Positions 1 through 8,742 are shown, counted from the first letter of the stretch. The stretch: DNA of 64,000 nucleotides from Actinoallomurus bryophytorum (GCF_006716425.1 NZ_VFOZ01000001.1:806001-870000); one strand, 5' to 3'. The notes: a model not told the origin generated them from the sequence alone. A program made the numbers and translations.

Positions 1-150
1 CGGGACGGGGATGCCGCCGTGCGGGTAGAACGGGCTCAGGCGTACCCAGGGCTCGTCCGCCTTGGAGGTCACGTCGATGATCCGCGCGCCGGGAAACTCC
101 GTGACGAGCGTGGCCGCCGAGCGGCGGCGGCTCGCTATGTGGATCGGCAT
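1..150 (-). CDS. Conserved hypothetical protein, N-terminal part only
   Basis: A minus-strand reading frame starts with ATG at 150 behind a purine-rich stretch (GAGAAGGGGG) and runs off the left edge without a stop, giving 50 residues. It begins MPIHIASRRRSAATLV and contains the segment VRLSPFYPHGGIPVP. I associate that opening with a widespread actinobacterial family of unknown function (DUF6939-like), but from memory only. No catalytic motif can be assigned. It lies 66 bp downstream of murJ in the same orientation and could be cotranscribed with it. Confidence 0.6.
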   Translation of the reverse strand, partial: MPIHIASRRRSAATLVTEFPGARIIDVTSKADEPWVRLSPFYPHGGIPVP

Positions 151-216
151 GCCGGCCCCCTTCTCATCCGGGGTCCAGCATGGTGGGCAGGGCCGACATT
201 TTCTGCCGGGTACGCC

Positions 217-1815
217 TCAGCCGCCGGCGCGCAGGGCCGCTGTCAGGGCACGGAACTCTCCGATGCGGAGGCCGCGCGCCGCCAGGGCGTACAGGCATCC
301 CCCGGTCAGGACCGCCGCGCAGACGATGATGAGGGAGCCGGTACGGCCCGTCCCCAGTGCCGGGCCGAGGACCCGTACGGTGCCGGCGGCGGCGAGCCCG
401 GCGAGGACCGCGGCGGCCAGCATCCGGACATGGGCGCTGACCAGCCGGTGCCCGTCGACCCGGCCGAGCCGGCGGCGGAGCACCCAGACCGTGACGAGCA
501 TCCCGGCGGTGTAGGCGAGCGCCGAGGAGGCGGCGAGCGCGATGACCAGGTGCGGGCCGGGCGTGATCCGCGTGGCGGCCAGGCAGGCCGCGACGGTGAC
601 GGCGGAGACGCCGATGCCGAGCAGCGCCGGGACACGCGTGTCGCCGAGCGCGTAGAAGACCCGGAGCATGATCTGGTACCCGGCGAACGGCACCAGCGCG
701 AACCCGTAGGCCGCGAGCACCGTCCCGGTCAGCCGGGCGGCGTCGGGCGAGGCGTTCCCGTACGCGAACAGCAGCGTGGTGAGCCGCGGCCCGAGCACGA
801 TGAGCGCGGCGGCGATCGGCACGAGCACGACGCCGGCCAGCCGCAGGCTCTGGGACAGGTCGGCGATGACCTTGGCGAGGTCACGCTCGGCCGCCGCCCG
901 TGACATCCGGGGCAGCACGCCGGTGATGAGGCTGACCGCGATGACGGCGTACGGCAGCTGGAACAGGGTGTAGGCGTTGGAGTAGACACTGACGGCGCCG
1001 GCCCCGGCCTGCGAGGCGATCCGGGTGACCACGACGAAGACCGCCTGCGCGGCGACCACGGAGGTGAGCGTCCAGCCGGCCAGGACGGCGATCCTGCGCA
1101 CCCCGATGCCCCGCGGATCGGCCCGCAGCCGCAGCCGGAACCCGGCCCGGCGGCTCGCGAGGGCGAGTACGGCCGTCTGCGCGGCGACCCCGGCGCTCGT
1201 ACCGGCCGAGAGCATCAGCGTCTGGGCGTGCGTGAGACTCTCCATCTTCCCGGTCCCGCCGAGCAGCAGGAAGACGAGCGCGGTGGCGATGACGACGAGG
1301 TTGTTGGCCACGGGCGCCCACTGCGGCGACGCGAAACGGCCACGGGCGTTGAGCACCGCCGACAGGGTCGCGCTCACGCCGTAGAAGAGGATCTGGGGCA
1401 TGAAGAACCGGGTGAAGACGATCGCCAGGTGGCGCTGCGGCGGGCTGAAGCCGGGGACGTAGAGGTCGACGATGAGGGGCGCGGCGATGATCGTCACGAT
1501 CACCACCGCGGCGAGAGCGTAGACGACGAGCGACAGCAGCCGCTGGGCGAAGACGTCCCCGTCGACGTCGCCGTTGGTGGCCGTACGGATCAGCAGCGGC
1601 ACGAGGACGCTGGCGAGCGCGCCGCCGAGGACGAGCTCGTAGATCGTGTTCGGGGTGACGTTGGCGGCGGTGTACGCGTCGAGGAGCCGCGTTCCCAGCC
1701 CGAGCGCGGCCACGAGCGCCAGCGTGCGGACGAACCCGGTCACCCGCGAGACGACGATCGCCACCACCATCGCCCGCCCACTCCGCAGCAGCCGCGGCTC
1801 CCCCACCTCCGACAC
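217..1815 (-). CDS. murJ: MurJ/MviN-type lipid II flippase
   Basis: Encodes 532 residues, almost entirely alternating hydrophobic helices, as expected for the 14-helix MOP-superfamily flippase that moves lipid II across the cytoplasmic membrane for peptidoglycan synthesis. The N-terminal segment around residues 15-60 (RSGRAMVVAIVVSRVTGFVR, then a run with NVTPNTIYELVLGGAL) and the downstream NARGRFASPQWAPVANN segment are typical of MurJ. The GTG start is preceded by GGAGGAGAC. The protein ends shortly after the last helix, so it lacks the long cytoplasmic pseudokinase tail of mycobacterial MviN. Because this gene lies outside the usual chromosomal-end murJ context, it may be a second MurJ-like copy. 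Flippase identity is inferred from family resemblance. Confidence 0.85.
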   Translation of the reverse strand: MSEVGEPRLLRSGRAMVVAIVVSRVTGFVRTLALVAALGLGTRLLDAYTAANVTPNTIYELVLGGALASVLVPLLIRTATNGDVDGDVFAQRLLSLVVYALAAVVIVTIIAAPLIVDLYVPGFSPPQRHLAIVFTRFFMPQILFYGVSATLSAVLNARGRFASPQWAPVANNLVVIATALVFLLLGGTGKMESLTHAQTLMLSAGTSAGVAAQTAVLALASRRAGFRLRLRADPRGIGVRRIAVLAGWTLTSVVAAQAVFVVVTRIASQAGAGAVSVYSNAYTLFQLPYAVIAVSLITGVLPRMSRAAAERDLAKVIADLSQSLRLAGVVLVPIAAALIVLGPRLTTLLFAYGNASPDAARLTGTVLAAYGFALVPFAGYQIMLRVFYALGDTRVPALLGIGVSAVTVAACLAATRITPGPHLVIALAASSALAYTAGMLVTVWVLRRRLGRVDGHRLVSAHVRMLAAAVLAGLAAAGTVRVLGPALGTGRTGSLIIVCAAVLTGGCLYALAARGLRIGEFRALTAALRAGG

Positions 1816-2019
1816 GTCTCCTCCACAGGTTGATACGGAGCAGTATGTCCGATCCGGGGAGGCGGTCCGGGTGCCGAGGGGTGCCGGCCCGACGGCAGGC
1901 GCGCCGTCACGATCGTCCGGCGGGGAAGACTTTCATGAGCCGCTGCTCGGTATGCCTGACGGCTACACGGACGTCGCGATCCGTGCCCAGAGGCCGGCGG
2001 CGCCACGTACCGACCTCGT

Positions 2020-2051
2020 CTCGTACCCGGCCGGGCGAGGCCGGGTACGAG
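2020..2051 (-). terminator. Hairpin terminator of the CMD-like gene
   Basis: A perfect 13-bp inverted repeat (CTCGTACCCGGCC / GGCCGGGTACGAG) with a 6-nt loop lies 9 nt past the stop of the gene at 2061. There is no T-tract, which is common for high-GC actinomycete terminators. Confidence 0.65.
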
Positions 2052-2060
2052 GCTCGTCCG

Positions 2061-2699
2061 TCAGGTCTGGTTCGCCCAGTAGTCCGCTGAGGCTCTCGTC
2101 TTCGCCGCGGCCTCCGCCGACTCGAAACCGGGGGCCATCGAGGCCGTCGTCTCTGCCATGTACTGGTGATGGTCGATGCCCAGCAGGCGGATCCAGCTCT
2201 GCTGGCCGAAGGTCAGAGCGACGAAGCACCCCAGCTCCACCAGTTCCGCATCCGAGAAGTGGCCGTGCAGGCGGTCCCAGAAGGCGTCGTCGGTCTCCAG
2301 GCGCCAGGCGATGGCCTCCGCGTAGGCGAGGGCGGCCTTCTGCCGTTCGTCGTACTTCGTCGAGGACTCGAAGTTCAGCAGGTCGTCGTACTGCTGCTCG
2401 CGCAGGCCCGCGGTCGTCGCCTTGATCGAGCGCTGGTTGCCGCAGAACTCGCACTTCACGGTGCGCGAGATGTACACCCGGCACAGTTCCTTGATGGCGT
2501 GGTCGCAGACGCCGCCGTGGAAGATCGCCTTCCATGAGTCGGCGAACGCCCAGAACGCGTTCGGGGCGTTCGCCCGGACCGCCGAGCTCTCCGGCCGGGG
2601 TGTGCCCTCACGGGCGCACCGGCGCATCTCCTCCCGCATCCGCTCGTCCATCGCCTCCAGCGGCACATAACCGATGCGCTGCCTGGCCGTTTCCTCCAT
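2061..2699 (-). CDS. Carboxymuconolactone decarboxylase (AhpD-like) family protein
   Basis: A 212-residue alpha-helical protein of the CMD/AhpD superfamily. The ATG at 2699 is preceded by GAGGAG, and a longer in-frame extension lacks a ribosome site. The AhpD-type core is visible: Glu71, eleven residues, then Cys83-E-F-Cys86, the redox CXXC of peroxidase-associated members. The position three residues after the second Cys is Arg90, where the canonical E-X11-CXXC-X3-H motif has His, so the proton relay may differ. Likely a cytosolic peroxidase or reductase-type enzyme; the substrate is unknown. It stands alone, with a terminator behind it and two LacI-like sites upstream. Confidence 0.8.
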   Translation of the reverse strand: MEETARQRIGYVPLEAMDERMREEMRRCAREGTPRPESSAVRANAPNAFWAFADSWKAIFHGGVCDHAIKELCRVYISRTVKCEFCGNQRSIKATTAGLREQQYDDLLNFESSTKYDERQKAALAYAEAIAWRLETDDAFWDRLHGHFSDAELVELGCFVALTFGQQSWIRLLGIDHHQYMAETTASMAPGFESAEAAAKTRASADYWANQT

Positions 2700-2802
2700 G
2701 GTCGCTCCTCTGGCTCGTCGTGGGTGCGGGAGCGATCGGCCCTGCTCGAATGCCCAGCGTGAGGGCGCGTGATCGCCGTCGGTTACCGGTGCGGGGAGGT
2801 GC

Positions 2803-2816
2803 TGCAAACGACTGCA
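2803..2816. promoter_or_regulatory. LacI-family-like operator, site 1
   Basis: TGCAAACGACTGCA is an imperfect palindrome around a central CG, the usual layout for LacI-family regulators. It lies about 100 bp upstream of the CMD-like gene. A second copy at 2959 shares GCAAACGA-TGC. No LacI regulator gene lies in the window. Confidence 0.4.
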
Positions 2817-2958
2817 TCGTCGCTGAGCATGCCCGATATGTCAATCATTGCGCCAAAGGGAAAACCGATTGCTCTCCGTGGCGAAAACACAGCGGAAACG
2901 AGCCGTCGGCCGTGCGCACGCCTGCGTACGATCGCGGCGAAGCGGTCGACCACGACCC

Positions 2959-2970
2959 GCAAACGATTGC
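2959..2970. promoter_or_regulatory. LacI-family-like operator, site 2
   Basis: GCAAACGATTGC is a near-perfect palindrome (GCAANCGNTTGC) in the same intergenic region as the site at 2803, with centres about 155 bp apart. Two such sites could support looping, which is inference. The site lies just past the stop of the upstream ARMT1-like gene. Confidence 0.4.
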
Positions 2971-2985
2971 AACAAAGGCCGCCGG

Positions 2986-4179
2986 TCAGAGTCGTACCTG
3001 GATCAGGCCGTGGGTGCCCTCGGTCCTCCAGCCGCGCCCGGAAGCGCCGAGCGAGGAGAGCCTCGCCGCGGAGATTCCGGTCACGACGTCGGACTTCAAC
3101 GTGCGAAGAGCCGCCACCGGCCCGGGAAAGTACGCGGTGACCTCGGCGAAAGGCGTGGCCGGGTGCCAGGCGCGATCGCCGACGAGACGCCGGTAGTTCA
3201 GGTCGCCCTTCAGCACGGTGAGCGAGAAGGTGCGGAACTCCTCCGCCAGATCCGCCGGCATGCGGTGGAACGACCACGGCGCGCACGAGAACTCATGGGC
3301 GCGCAGGCGTAGGCGTCCCGCGCCGATCGCCTGAGACAGCCGGCGCGAAACGTCCGCGGCACGTCCCTCCGCGGCGGCGAGCCGGCGCAGGCAGGCGACC
3401 AGGTCGGCCGTTGTCGCGTCGGACACGTAGTACGGGCGCGGCTTCAGGTGCAGTGTCAACGTCGCGGCGAGCCCGGTCTCGAGCAGGTGGTCGGCCAGCA
3501 GCAGATCGGCGAGCAGCTCCCGGCCGGCGTTGTCGGTGACGACGCCGACGTGGTTCGGGCGGCCCGCCTCCAGCGCGTCCCAGAGCAGCGCGCTTTCGTC
3601 GGCCACCAGCCGATCGCCGGACCCGGGCGCGTCCGGAAGTCCGGTTGAGCCGAAGAGAAAACCCAGGTCGGCCTGGTTGCCCCACAGCGAGGCCGACAGG
3701 AGTGCCTGCCGCTCCGAGGTGGCGGCGAGCGCGGCGAGATCGGCGTCCACTCCCGGGCCGTGAAGTTCCGCGGTCTTCCAGTGATCGAACGGGTCGAGCC
3801 AGAACCAGGGGCCGGGCTCGAAGAACCCGACCGCCTCCAGCAGCCTCCGGTAGAAGTAGGACTCCCACCAGAGGAACGGCACGTCACCCCATGGCCGGCC
3901 GAAGTAGGCGGCGCCCCAGCGATCCCAGGCATCGCGGTCGTGCGCGCCCGAGCCGAGCGGCTTCATCGTGCTGGAGGTGATCTCCTCCAGCAACGAGTCC
4001 AGCGCCCGGCGTTGGGCGGGCCCGTACGGTCGCGTGTCACGGACCTGGGCGATAAGCGCGGGCGTACGGTCGTGCAGGACGCTCCAGCCGAAGCCGCCGG
4101 GATCGTCGCTGCCCAGCTCCGGCACGTCGAACGCCGGCGCCGCGGGCAGATCACCGGACTCCGGTCGCGGCCAGGGCAC
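2986..4179 (-). CDS. ARMT1-like damage-control phosphatase (DUF89 family)
   Basis: A protein of 397 residues matching the DUF89/ARMT1 fold. It has the metal-binding signature DNAGRELLADLLLADHLL in the middle and the later LKGDLNYRRLVGD segment, where the conserved Asp and Asn sit. Members are metal-dependent phosphatases acting on damaged or overflow phosphometabolites; the substrate here is unknown. The GTG at 4179 has GGGAGG 8 nt upstream. Another GTG nine bases earlier would overlap that ribosome site. The gene begins about 15 bp after the oxidoreductase large-subunit stop, so it is almost certainly the last gene of that operon, suggesting metabolite clean-up linked to the oxidoreductase (inference). 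Confidence 0.8.
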   Translation of the reverse strand: MPWPRPESGDLPAAPAFDVPELGSDDPGGFGWSVLHDRTPALIAQVRDTRPYGPAQRRALDSLLEEITSSTMKPLGSGAHDRDAWDRWGAAYFGRPWGDVPFLWWESYFYRRLLEAVGFFEPGPWFWLDPFDHWKTAELHGPGVDADLAALAATSERQALLSASLWGNQADLGFLFGSTGLPDAPGSGDRLVADESALLWDALEAGRPNHVGVVTDNAGRELLADLLLADHLLETGLAATLTLHLKPRPYYVSDATTADLVACLRRLAAAEGRAADVSRRLSQAIGAGRLRLRAHEFSCAPWSFHRMPADLAEEFRTFSLTVLKGDLNYRRLVGDRAWHPATPFAEVTAYFPGPVAALRTLKSDVVTGISAARLSSLGASGRGWRTEGTHGLIQVRL

Positions 4180-4193
4180 CGCCCCCACCTCCC

Positions 4194-6359
4194 TCAGGCG
4201 CCGCCCCCCGAGGCGGCACCGGCCATCAGCACCCGGTCGAGGCGGATCGGCAGGTGCCGCTGGCGTACGCCCGTCGCGTGCCAGACCGCATTGGCGATGG
4301 CCGCGGCGCCGCCGACGATGCCGATCTCGCCGAGGCCCTTGATCCCTGAGGGATTGTACGTGTCCGGGTCATCGACCCAGTCGGCCTCGATGACAGGGAC
4401 GTCCGCGTTGGACGCGAAGTGGTAGGCCGCGAGGTCGGCGTTGGCCAGGCCGCCTGAGGCGACGTCCCTGACGCCCTCCTCGTGCAGCGCCATCGACAGC
4501 CCCCACGTCATCCCGCCGATGAGCTGGCTGCGCGCGGTCGTCGGGTTGACGACCCTGCCGACGGCGAAGACGCCGAGCATCCGGCGTACCCGCACCTCGC
4601 CGGTGGCCACATCCACCGCGACCTCGGCGAACTGAGCGCCGAAGCCCAGGCTCTCGCGCTGCTCCCGGCCGCCGACCAGCTCCGTCGTGTCCGCCCTGGC
4701 CATGATGCCCTCCGGCGGGATCGGGTCACCGGGCACGACCTTCTTGCTCAGCGCGACCGCCGCCTCGGTGATCGCCCAAGCCCAGGAGGTGGTGCCCATG
4801 GAGCCTCCCGCGAGGAACGCGGGTCCGAAGTCGCTGTCCGCGATCTTCATCCGGACCGATTCCTTGGGGACCGCGAGCGCGTCGGCCGCGATCAGGATGA
4901 GCGCCGTACGCGCTCCGGTCCCGATGTCGGCCGCCGCGATGCGTACGGTGAAGGTGCCGTCCGCCTCGGCCGTGATGGACGCCGTGGCCGGCGCGACGCC
5001 GGCGGAGTGGGCCGACGCGGCCATCCCGAGACCCAGCGCCCACCGCCCGTCGCGGCGCGTACCCGGCCGTGGGTCGCGGTCCGCCCACCCGAACCGGCGG
5101 GCTCCCTCCTCATAGCAGGCGATGATGTTCCGGCTGCTGAACGGCAGTCCGGACCCCGGCGCGACCGCGGGCTCGTTGCGGACGCGCAGCCGGATCGGGT
5201 CCTCGCCGCTCTTGTCCGCGAGCTCGTCCATCGCCGACTCCACGGCGAACGAACCGGGGGCCCAGCCCGGAGCGCGCATGAAGGACGGGGCGCCCACATC
5301 CAGAGGCACCACCTTGGTGCGAACACGCAAGGCGTCGGCACCGTACAGGGCGCGGCTGTGCCGCGTGCTCGCCTCCACGAACTGCTGGAGGGCCGAGGAG
5401 AGCGAGACCGACTCGTGGTCGAGCGCTCGCAGCCGCCCGTCCGCGTCCGCGCCCAGCCGGACCCGCTGCGCCGTCGCGGGCCGGTAGCCGACGAGGGAGA
5501 ACATCTGCCGTCGCGTGAGCACGACCCGGACCGGCCGGTCGAGCTGAGTCGCGGCCATCACCGCGAGGATCAGGTGCGCGTTGAAGCCCTTGGACCCGAA
5601 GGCACCGCCTACGTGCTCCGACCGGACCCGTACCGAGTCCCCGTCGAGGGAGAACAGCGCGGCCAGCAGCTGCGCGACGGCGTGGGAACCCTGGTTCGAG
5701 TCGACGACCTCCAGCCGGCCGTCCTCCCACCGCGCCATCGCGGCGTGCGGCTCCATCGCGTTGTGGTACTGCTCGGGCGTGGTGTACTCCTCGTCGACCA
5801 CCACCGCGGACGCGGCAAGCTCCGCTTCGACGTCGCCCCTCTCCACGTCCGGCTGCACGAAGCGGCTGGACTCCGGCGTGTACGCGCCGGGATGGCCGGC
5901 CGTGAACACCACGTCGTGCGGTTCCTCTTCATAGGTGACGACGAGCGCCTCGGCGGCGGCTCTGGCCTGCTCGGCGGTCTCCGCGACCACCAGCGCCACG
6001 GGCCAGCCCCGATAGGGCACGCGGTCGTCCTGTAGGAGCAGGGTGCTCGCGTCGGGTCCCATCAGGCCGACACCCGGCTTGAGGCGCGGCGCGTTCTCGT
6101 GGTGCAGGACGGCGAGGACGCCGGGCATCGCGAGCACGGGCTCGGCATCGATCGAACGGATTCGGCCACGGGCCACCGTCGAAAGCACCAGCCAGCCGTG
6201 CGCGAGCTCGGCGAACGGGATGTCCCCGGCGTAACGGGCCTGTCCGGTGACCTTGGCGATGCCCTCCACCCGGGTGTTCGCGGTGCCCACGGCGTCGTGC
6301 GTACGGGTGGGCGTGGTCTCGGTGGTGGTCGTACTCGCGGTCACGTCGAGCAAGGTCAT
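4194..6359 (-). CDS. Aldehyde oxidoreductase/xanthine dehydrogenase-family molybdenum subunit (PaoC-like)
   Basis: A 721-residue large subunit of the xanthine oxidase family, which binds the molybdopterin cofactor. It has the N-terminal VEGIAKVTGQARYAGDI segment, the central HVGGAFGSKG loop, and near the C-terminus IKGLGEIGIVGGAAAIANA, whose GLGE glutamate is the usual catalytic base. Start ATG at 6359 overlaps the upstream stop as ATGA. The other two subunits are encoded immediately upstream. The Fe-S/FAD/Mo gene order and the special FAD subunit resemble E. coli PaoABC, a periplasmic aldehyde oxidoreductase. No Tat signal is visible in the small subunit here, so a cytosolic location is more likely. 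No dedicated chaperone (XdhC/PaoD type) is in the cluster. Confidence 0.88.
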   Translation of the reverse strand: MTLLDVTASTTTTETTPTRTHDAVGTANTRVEGIAKVTGQARYAGDIPFAELAHGWLVLSTVARGRIRSIDAEPVLAMPGVLAVLHHENAPRLKPGVGLMGPDASTLLLQDDRVPYRGWPVALVVAETAEQARAAAEALVVTYEEEPHDVVFTAGHPGAYTPESSRFVQPDVERGDVEAELAASAVVVDEEYTTPEQYHNAMEPHAAMARWEDGRLEVVDSNQGSHAVAQLLAALFSLDGDSVRVRSEHVGGAFGSKGFNAHLILAVMAATQLDRPVRVVLTRRQMFSLVGYRPATAQRVRLGADADGRLRALDHESVSLSSALQQFVEASTRHSRALYGADALRVRTKVVPLDVGAPSFMRAPGWAPGSFAVESAMDELADKSGEDPIRLRVRNEPAVAPGSGLPFSSRNIIACYEEGARRFGWADRDPRPGTRRDGRWALGLGMAASAHSAGVAPATASITAEADGTFTVRIAAADIGTGARTALILIAADALAVPKESVRMKIADSDFGPAFLAGGSMGTTSWAWAITEAAVALSKKVVPGDPIPPEGIMARADTTELVGGREQRESLGFGAQFAEVAVDVATGEVRVRRMLGVFAVGRVVNPTTARSQLIGGMTWGLSMALHEEGVRDVASGGLANADLAAYHFASNADVPVIEADWVDDPDTYNPSGIKGLGEIGIVGGAAAIANAVWHATGVRQRHLPIRLDRVLMAGAASGGGA

Positions 6360-7348
6360 CGGGTGGTCTCCTGGGTGAGCTCGGTCAGCACGTCCACGAC
6401 CAGATTCCGGATCAGCGGCACCTTGTAACCGTTGTGGGGCAGGGGCCGGGCCGCGGCCAGTTCGGCGTCGGCCGCGGCGGCGTACGCCTCGGCGGTCGCC
6501 GGCCCGCCGATCAGCGCCCGCTCGGCCGCCCGCGCCCGCCACGGCCGGGACGCGACCGCCCCGAAGGCGAGCCGCACGTCACGTACGGTGCCGTCCTCGA
6601 CGTCCAGGGCGGCCGCGATCGAACCGTTGGCGAACGCGTACGAGGCGCGCTCCCGTACCTTGCGATAACGGGACCGGGCCGCCACCGGGGCGGCCGGGAT
6701 GGTGATCCCGGTGATCAGCGCGCCGGGCGGCAGCGCGGTCTCGCGGTGCGGGGTGTCGCCGACGGGCAGGTAGAAATCCGACAGGGGCAGTTCCTGGTCG
6801 CCGTCCAGCGTGTGGACCGAGACGACGGCGTCGAACGCGGTGAGCGCCACTCCCATGTCGGAGGGATGTGTGGCCACGCAGTGCTCGGACCAGCCGAAGA
6901 TGGCGTGGTTGTGGTGCTCGCCCGCGAGTGCCGCGCAACCGCTGCCGGGCTCGCGCTTGTTGCACGGCTGGGTGATGTCGCCGAAGTAGCCGCAGCGGGT
7001 GCGCTGCAGGAGGTTCCCGCCGACGGTGGCCATGTTGCGCAACTGGCCGGACGCCCCCGCGAGCACCGCCTGGGCCAGGGCCGGGTAGCGGCGCCTCACC
7101 TCGGGGTCGGCGGCGAGGTCGCTGTTGGTCACGGTCGCGCCGATGCTGATGGCGCCGTCTCCCGCGACCTCGATCCGGTCGAGCGGCAGCCCGCGTACGT
7201 CGACGAGCAGGTCCGGGCTCTCCACACCGGCCTTCATGAGGTCGACGAGGTTGGTGCCCCCGCCGAGGAAGCGCGCCTCCTGGCCGGTCGCGAGCAGGGT
7301 GACCGCCTCGGACACGCCGGTAGCGCGCCGGTAGTCGAACTCCCTCAT
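6356..7348 (-). CDS. Aldehyde oxidoreductase FAD-binding subunit with extra Fe-S motif (PaoB-like)
   Basis: A 330-residue FAD_binding_5/CO_deh_flav_C protein carrying electrons between the Fe-S subunit and FAD. The flavin motif FLGGGTNLVDLMK and the second motif (residues about 100-120, LRNMATVGGNLLQRTRC) are clear. The Cys pattern RCGYFGDITQPCNKREPGSGC is the insertion that in PaoB holds an additional [4Fe-4S] cluster and separates this subclass from classical xanthine dehydrogenases. Start ATG at 7348 overlaps the preceding stop as ATGA, so the three subunits are translationally coupled. Substrate cannot be read from sequence. Confidence 0.88.
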   Translation of the reverse strand: MREFDYRRATGVSEAVTLLATGQEARFLGGGTNLVDLMKAGVESPDLLVDVRGLPLDRIEVAGDGAISIGATVTNSDLAADPEVRRRYPALAQAVLAGASGQLRNMATVGGNLLQRTRCGYFGDITQPCNKREPGSGCAALAGEHHNHAIFGWSEHCVATHPSDMGVALTAFDAVVSVHTLDGDQELPLSDFYLPVGDTPHRETALPPGALITGITIPAAPVAARSRYRKVRERASYAFANGSIAAALDVEDGTVRDVRLAFGAVASRPWRARAAERALIGGPATAEAYAAAADAELAAARPLPHNGYKVPLIRNLVVDVLTELTQETTR

Positions 7349-7890
7349 GCCGTCACCTGCTTCGCGGCCTCCGCCGCCTCCGTCACCGCGCGCACGATGG
7401 AGACGTACGCCCCGCAGCGGCACAGGTTGCCGCTCATGCGTTCTCGTATCTCCTCGTCGCCGACCTCCGGCGGCCCGGCCTCGGGCCGTACGTCGGCGGT
7501 GACGGCGCTCGGCCAGTCCGCCGCGAACTCCTCGATCACGGCGACCGCGGAGCAGATCTGGCCGGACGTGCAGTAGCCGCACTGGTAGCCGTCGAAGTCG
7601 AGGAACGCCTGCTGCACCGGGTGGAGCCGCTCACCGTCGGCCACACCCTCGATGGTGGTGACCTCGCGCCCCTCCACCGCGACCGCGAGCTGCAGGCAGG
7701 AGTTGGCGCGCCGGCCGTCGAGCAGAACGGTGCAGGCACCGCACTGACCCTGGTCACAGCCCTTCTTGGTGCCGGTCAGATCAAGCCGCTCCCGCAGGGC
7801 GTCGAGCAGGGTGGTGCGGTTGTCGACCGTGAGGGAGTGCGTCTCATCGTTGACACGGAGCGAGATCGTTGTCGATTTGGTGGAAGCCAT
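7345..7890 (-). CDS. Aldehyde oxidoreductase 2Fe-2S subunit (PaoA-like)
   Basis: A 181-residue small subunit with two [2Fe-2S] centres. The plant-ferredoxin-type motif [16 protein letters not shown] with a later Cys lies in the N-terminal half. The CGYCTSGQ and NLCRCGAY motifs form the helical second cluster. ATG at 7890 has CAGGAGA 7 nt upstream. First gene of the four-gene oxidoreductase operon. The sequence starts [14 protein letters not shown] without a twin-arginine signal, unlike E. coli PaoA, so export is not supported. Confidence 0.9.
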   Translation of the reverse strand: MASTKSTTISLRVNDETHSLTVDNRTTLLDALRERLDLTGTKKGCDQGQCGACTVLLDGRRANSCLQLAVAVEGREVTTIEGVADGERLHPVQQAFLDFDGYQCGYCTSGQICSAVAVIEEFAADWPSAVTADVRPEAGPPEVGDEEIRERMSGNLCRCGAYVSIVRAVTEAAEAAKQVTA

Positions 7891-8107
7891 TGAAGATCTC
7901 CTGAGAGCGGGATGCGGGGGGTGCGCGGCCGGTCGCCACCGTCATCATCAGGGCGGTCGGCGTGGTCATGCGCTCATCGGTGATCCTGTTGTCCGCACGG
8001 CAACCTGGCGTTGTGCCTGCGGCAACCGGAGACTCCTCCGCGATATTCACCCTAAACGGAGGATGCTCCGAATGGCAAATCGGTGCAGATGGGGCACTCC
8101 TTGAAGC

Positions 8108-8145
8108 GCCGCGGCCCGCCCGTGATGACACGGGCGGGCCGCGGC
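8108..8145 (-). terminator. Strong hairpin terminator behind secreted-peptide gene 1
   Basis: A perfect 17-bp stem (GCCGCGGCCCGCCCGTG and its complement) closes a 4-nt ATGA loop, 32 nt past the stop of the gene at 8177. The second cassette at 13403 has the same arrangement, with GTGATGAC in or next to the loop in both. Confidence 0.75.
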
Positions 8146-8176
8146 GGCCGCCTATCGCGGCCTGTTTCGCGTCGTC

Positions 8177-8476
8177 TTACCGGTGGAAGTGGTACGGCCC
8201 GCGGTTCCACCCACCGTGGTGCCACCGGTTCCAGCCGTAGTTGTAACCGGGGTAGTACGTGGTCGGCGGGTAGACCGCGACCGGCGGCGTGTAGTTGGTG
8301 CACCAACTCGGCGTGTAGACGCCGGGCACGATGTTGTAGCAGGGGTCGACCGGGTACGCGGTCGACGCGTGTGCTGGCTGGGCGGAGAGAAGGTCCGCCT
8401 CAGCGGAACCGCCGGACAGCATCACGCCCGCGGTTGCCGCTGCCAGGATTCCTGTTGCGGTGAGCTTCTTGAGCAC
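8177..8476 (-). CDS. Small secreted Tyr/His/Trp-rich protein, cassette copy 1
   Basis: A 99-residue exported protein starting at GTG 8476 behind GGGGGA. Residues 1-28 (MLKKLTATGILAAATAGVML then a small-residue stretch) form a Sec signal peptide with likely cleavage after SAEA. The mature part has two Cys (near 46 and 59), a Pro/Tyr-rich middle and a tail WNRWHHGGWNRGPYHFHR. The tail recurs in the paralogue at 13475 (WHHHDRWNRHRFHFHH) and the signal peptides are nearly identical. Function is unknown. A His-rich tail suggests metal binding or surface adhesion (speculation). Expression appears to use the conserved upstream block and leader hairpin listed separately. Confidence 0.8.
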   Translation of the reverse strand: MLKKLTATGILAAATAGVMLSGGSAEADLLSAQPAHASTAYPVDPCYNIVPGVYTPSWCTNYTPPVAVYPPTTYYPGYNYGWNRWHHGGWNRGPYHFHR

Positions 8477-8500
8477 TGATTTCCCCCTAAATCGTAACTC

Positions 8501-8525
8501 TCGTGGCCCGATCTCAGGGCCACGA
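8501..8525 (-). promoter_or_regulatory. Conserved 5'-leader hairpin, cassette 1
   Basis: TCGTGGCCC pairs perfectly with GGGCCACGA across a 7-nt loop, 25 nt before the start codon. The second cassette has an equivalent hairpin at 13747-13767 with several base changes but the pairing kept (one bulge). Conservation of the fold in the leader suggests an RNA element or mRNA stabiliser. Confidence 0.5.
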
Positions 8526-8590
8526 CGCAAGAGATATCCAGATACCGATCGGTGCGAACGGGGGCGCGCCAATGCGTGATCAATTCGTAA

Positions 8591-8630
8591 TGCTAAGTGT
8601 CTGGTACGTGGGGGTGCGCGATAATTTTCC
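8591..8630 (-). promoter_or_regulatory. Conserved upstream block (promoter or operator), cassette 1
   Basis: About 115-155 nt upstream of the start, CTAAGTGTC-GG and CGCGATAAT-TTCC are shared with 13836-13873 upstream of the paralogue at the same distance apart. The intervening bases differ. Two conserved half-blocks separated by a variable spacer resemble promoter hexamers or a regulator site. I cannot tell which. Confidence 0.45.
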
Positions 8631-8742
8631 ACCCCGACTTCGAACTCCGAAGCCGCAGCCAGGCACCCACGACTCGGAGACCGGCTCTTTCCCTCTCCGT
8701 ACGGCCTTCGATGCTCACTTCGATCCCGGTGGCCGCCCTTAC

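Noticed and set aside
8477-8630. Riboswitch (ydaO-type) before the secreted-peptide gene
   Set aside because: Secreted actinobacterial proteins sometimes have one, but the conserved core sequences are absent; only a single hairpin and a short block are shared by the two copies.
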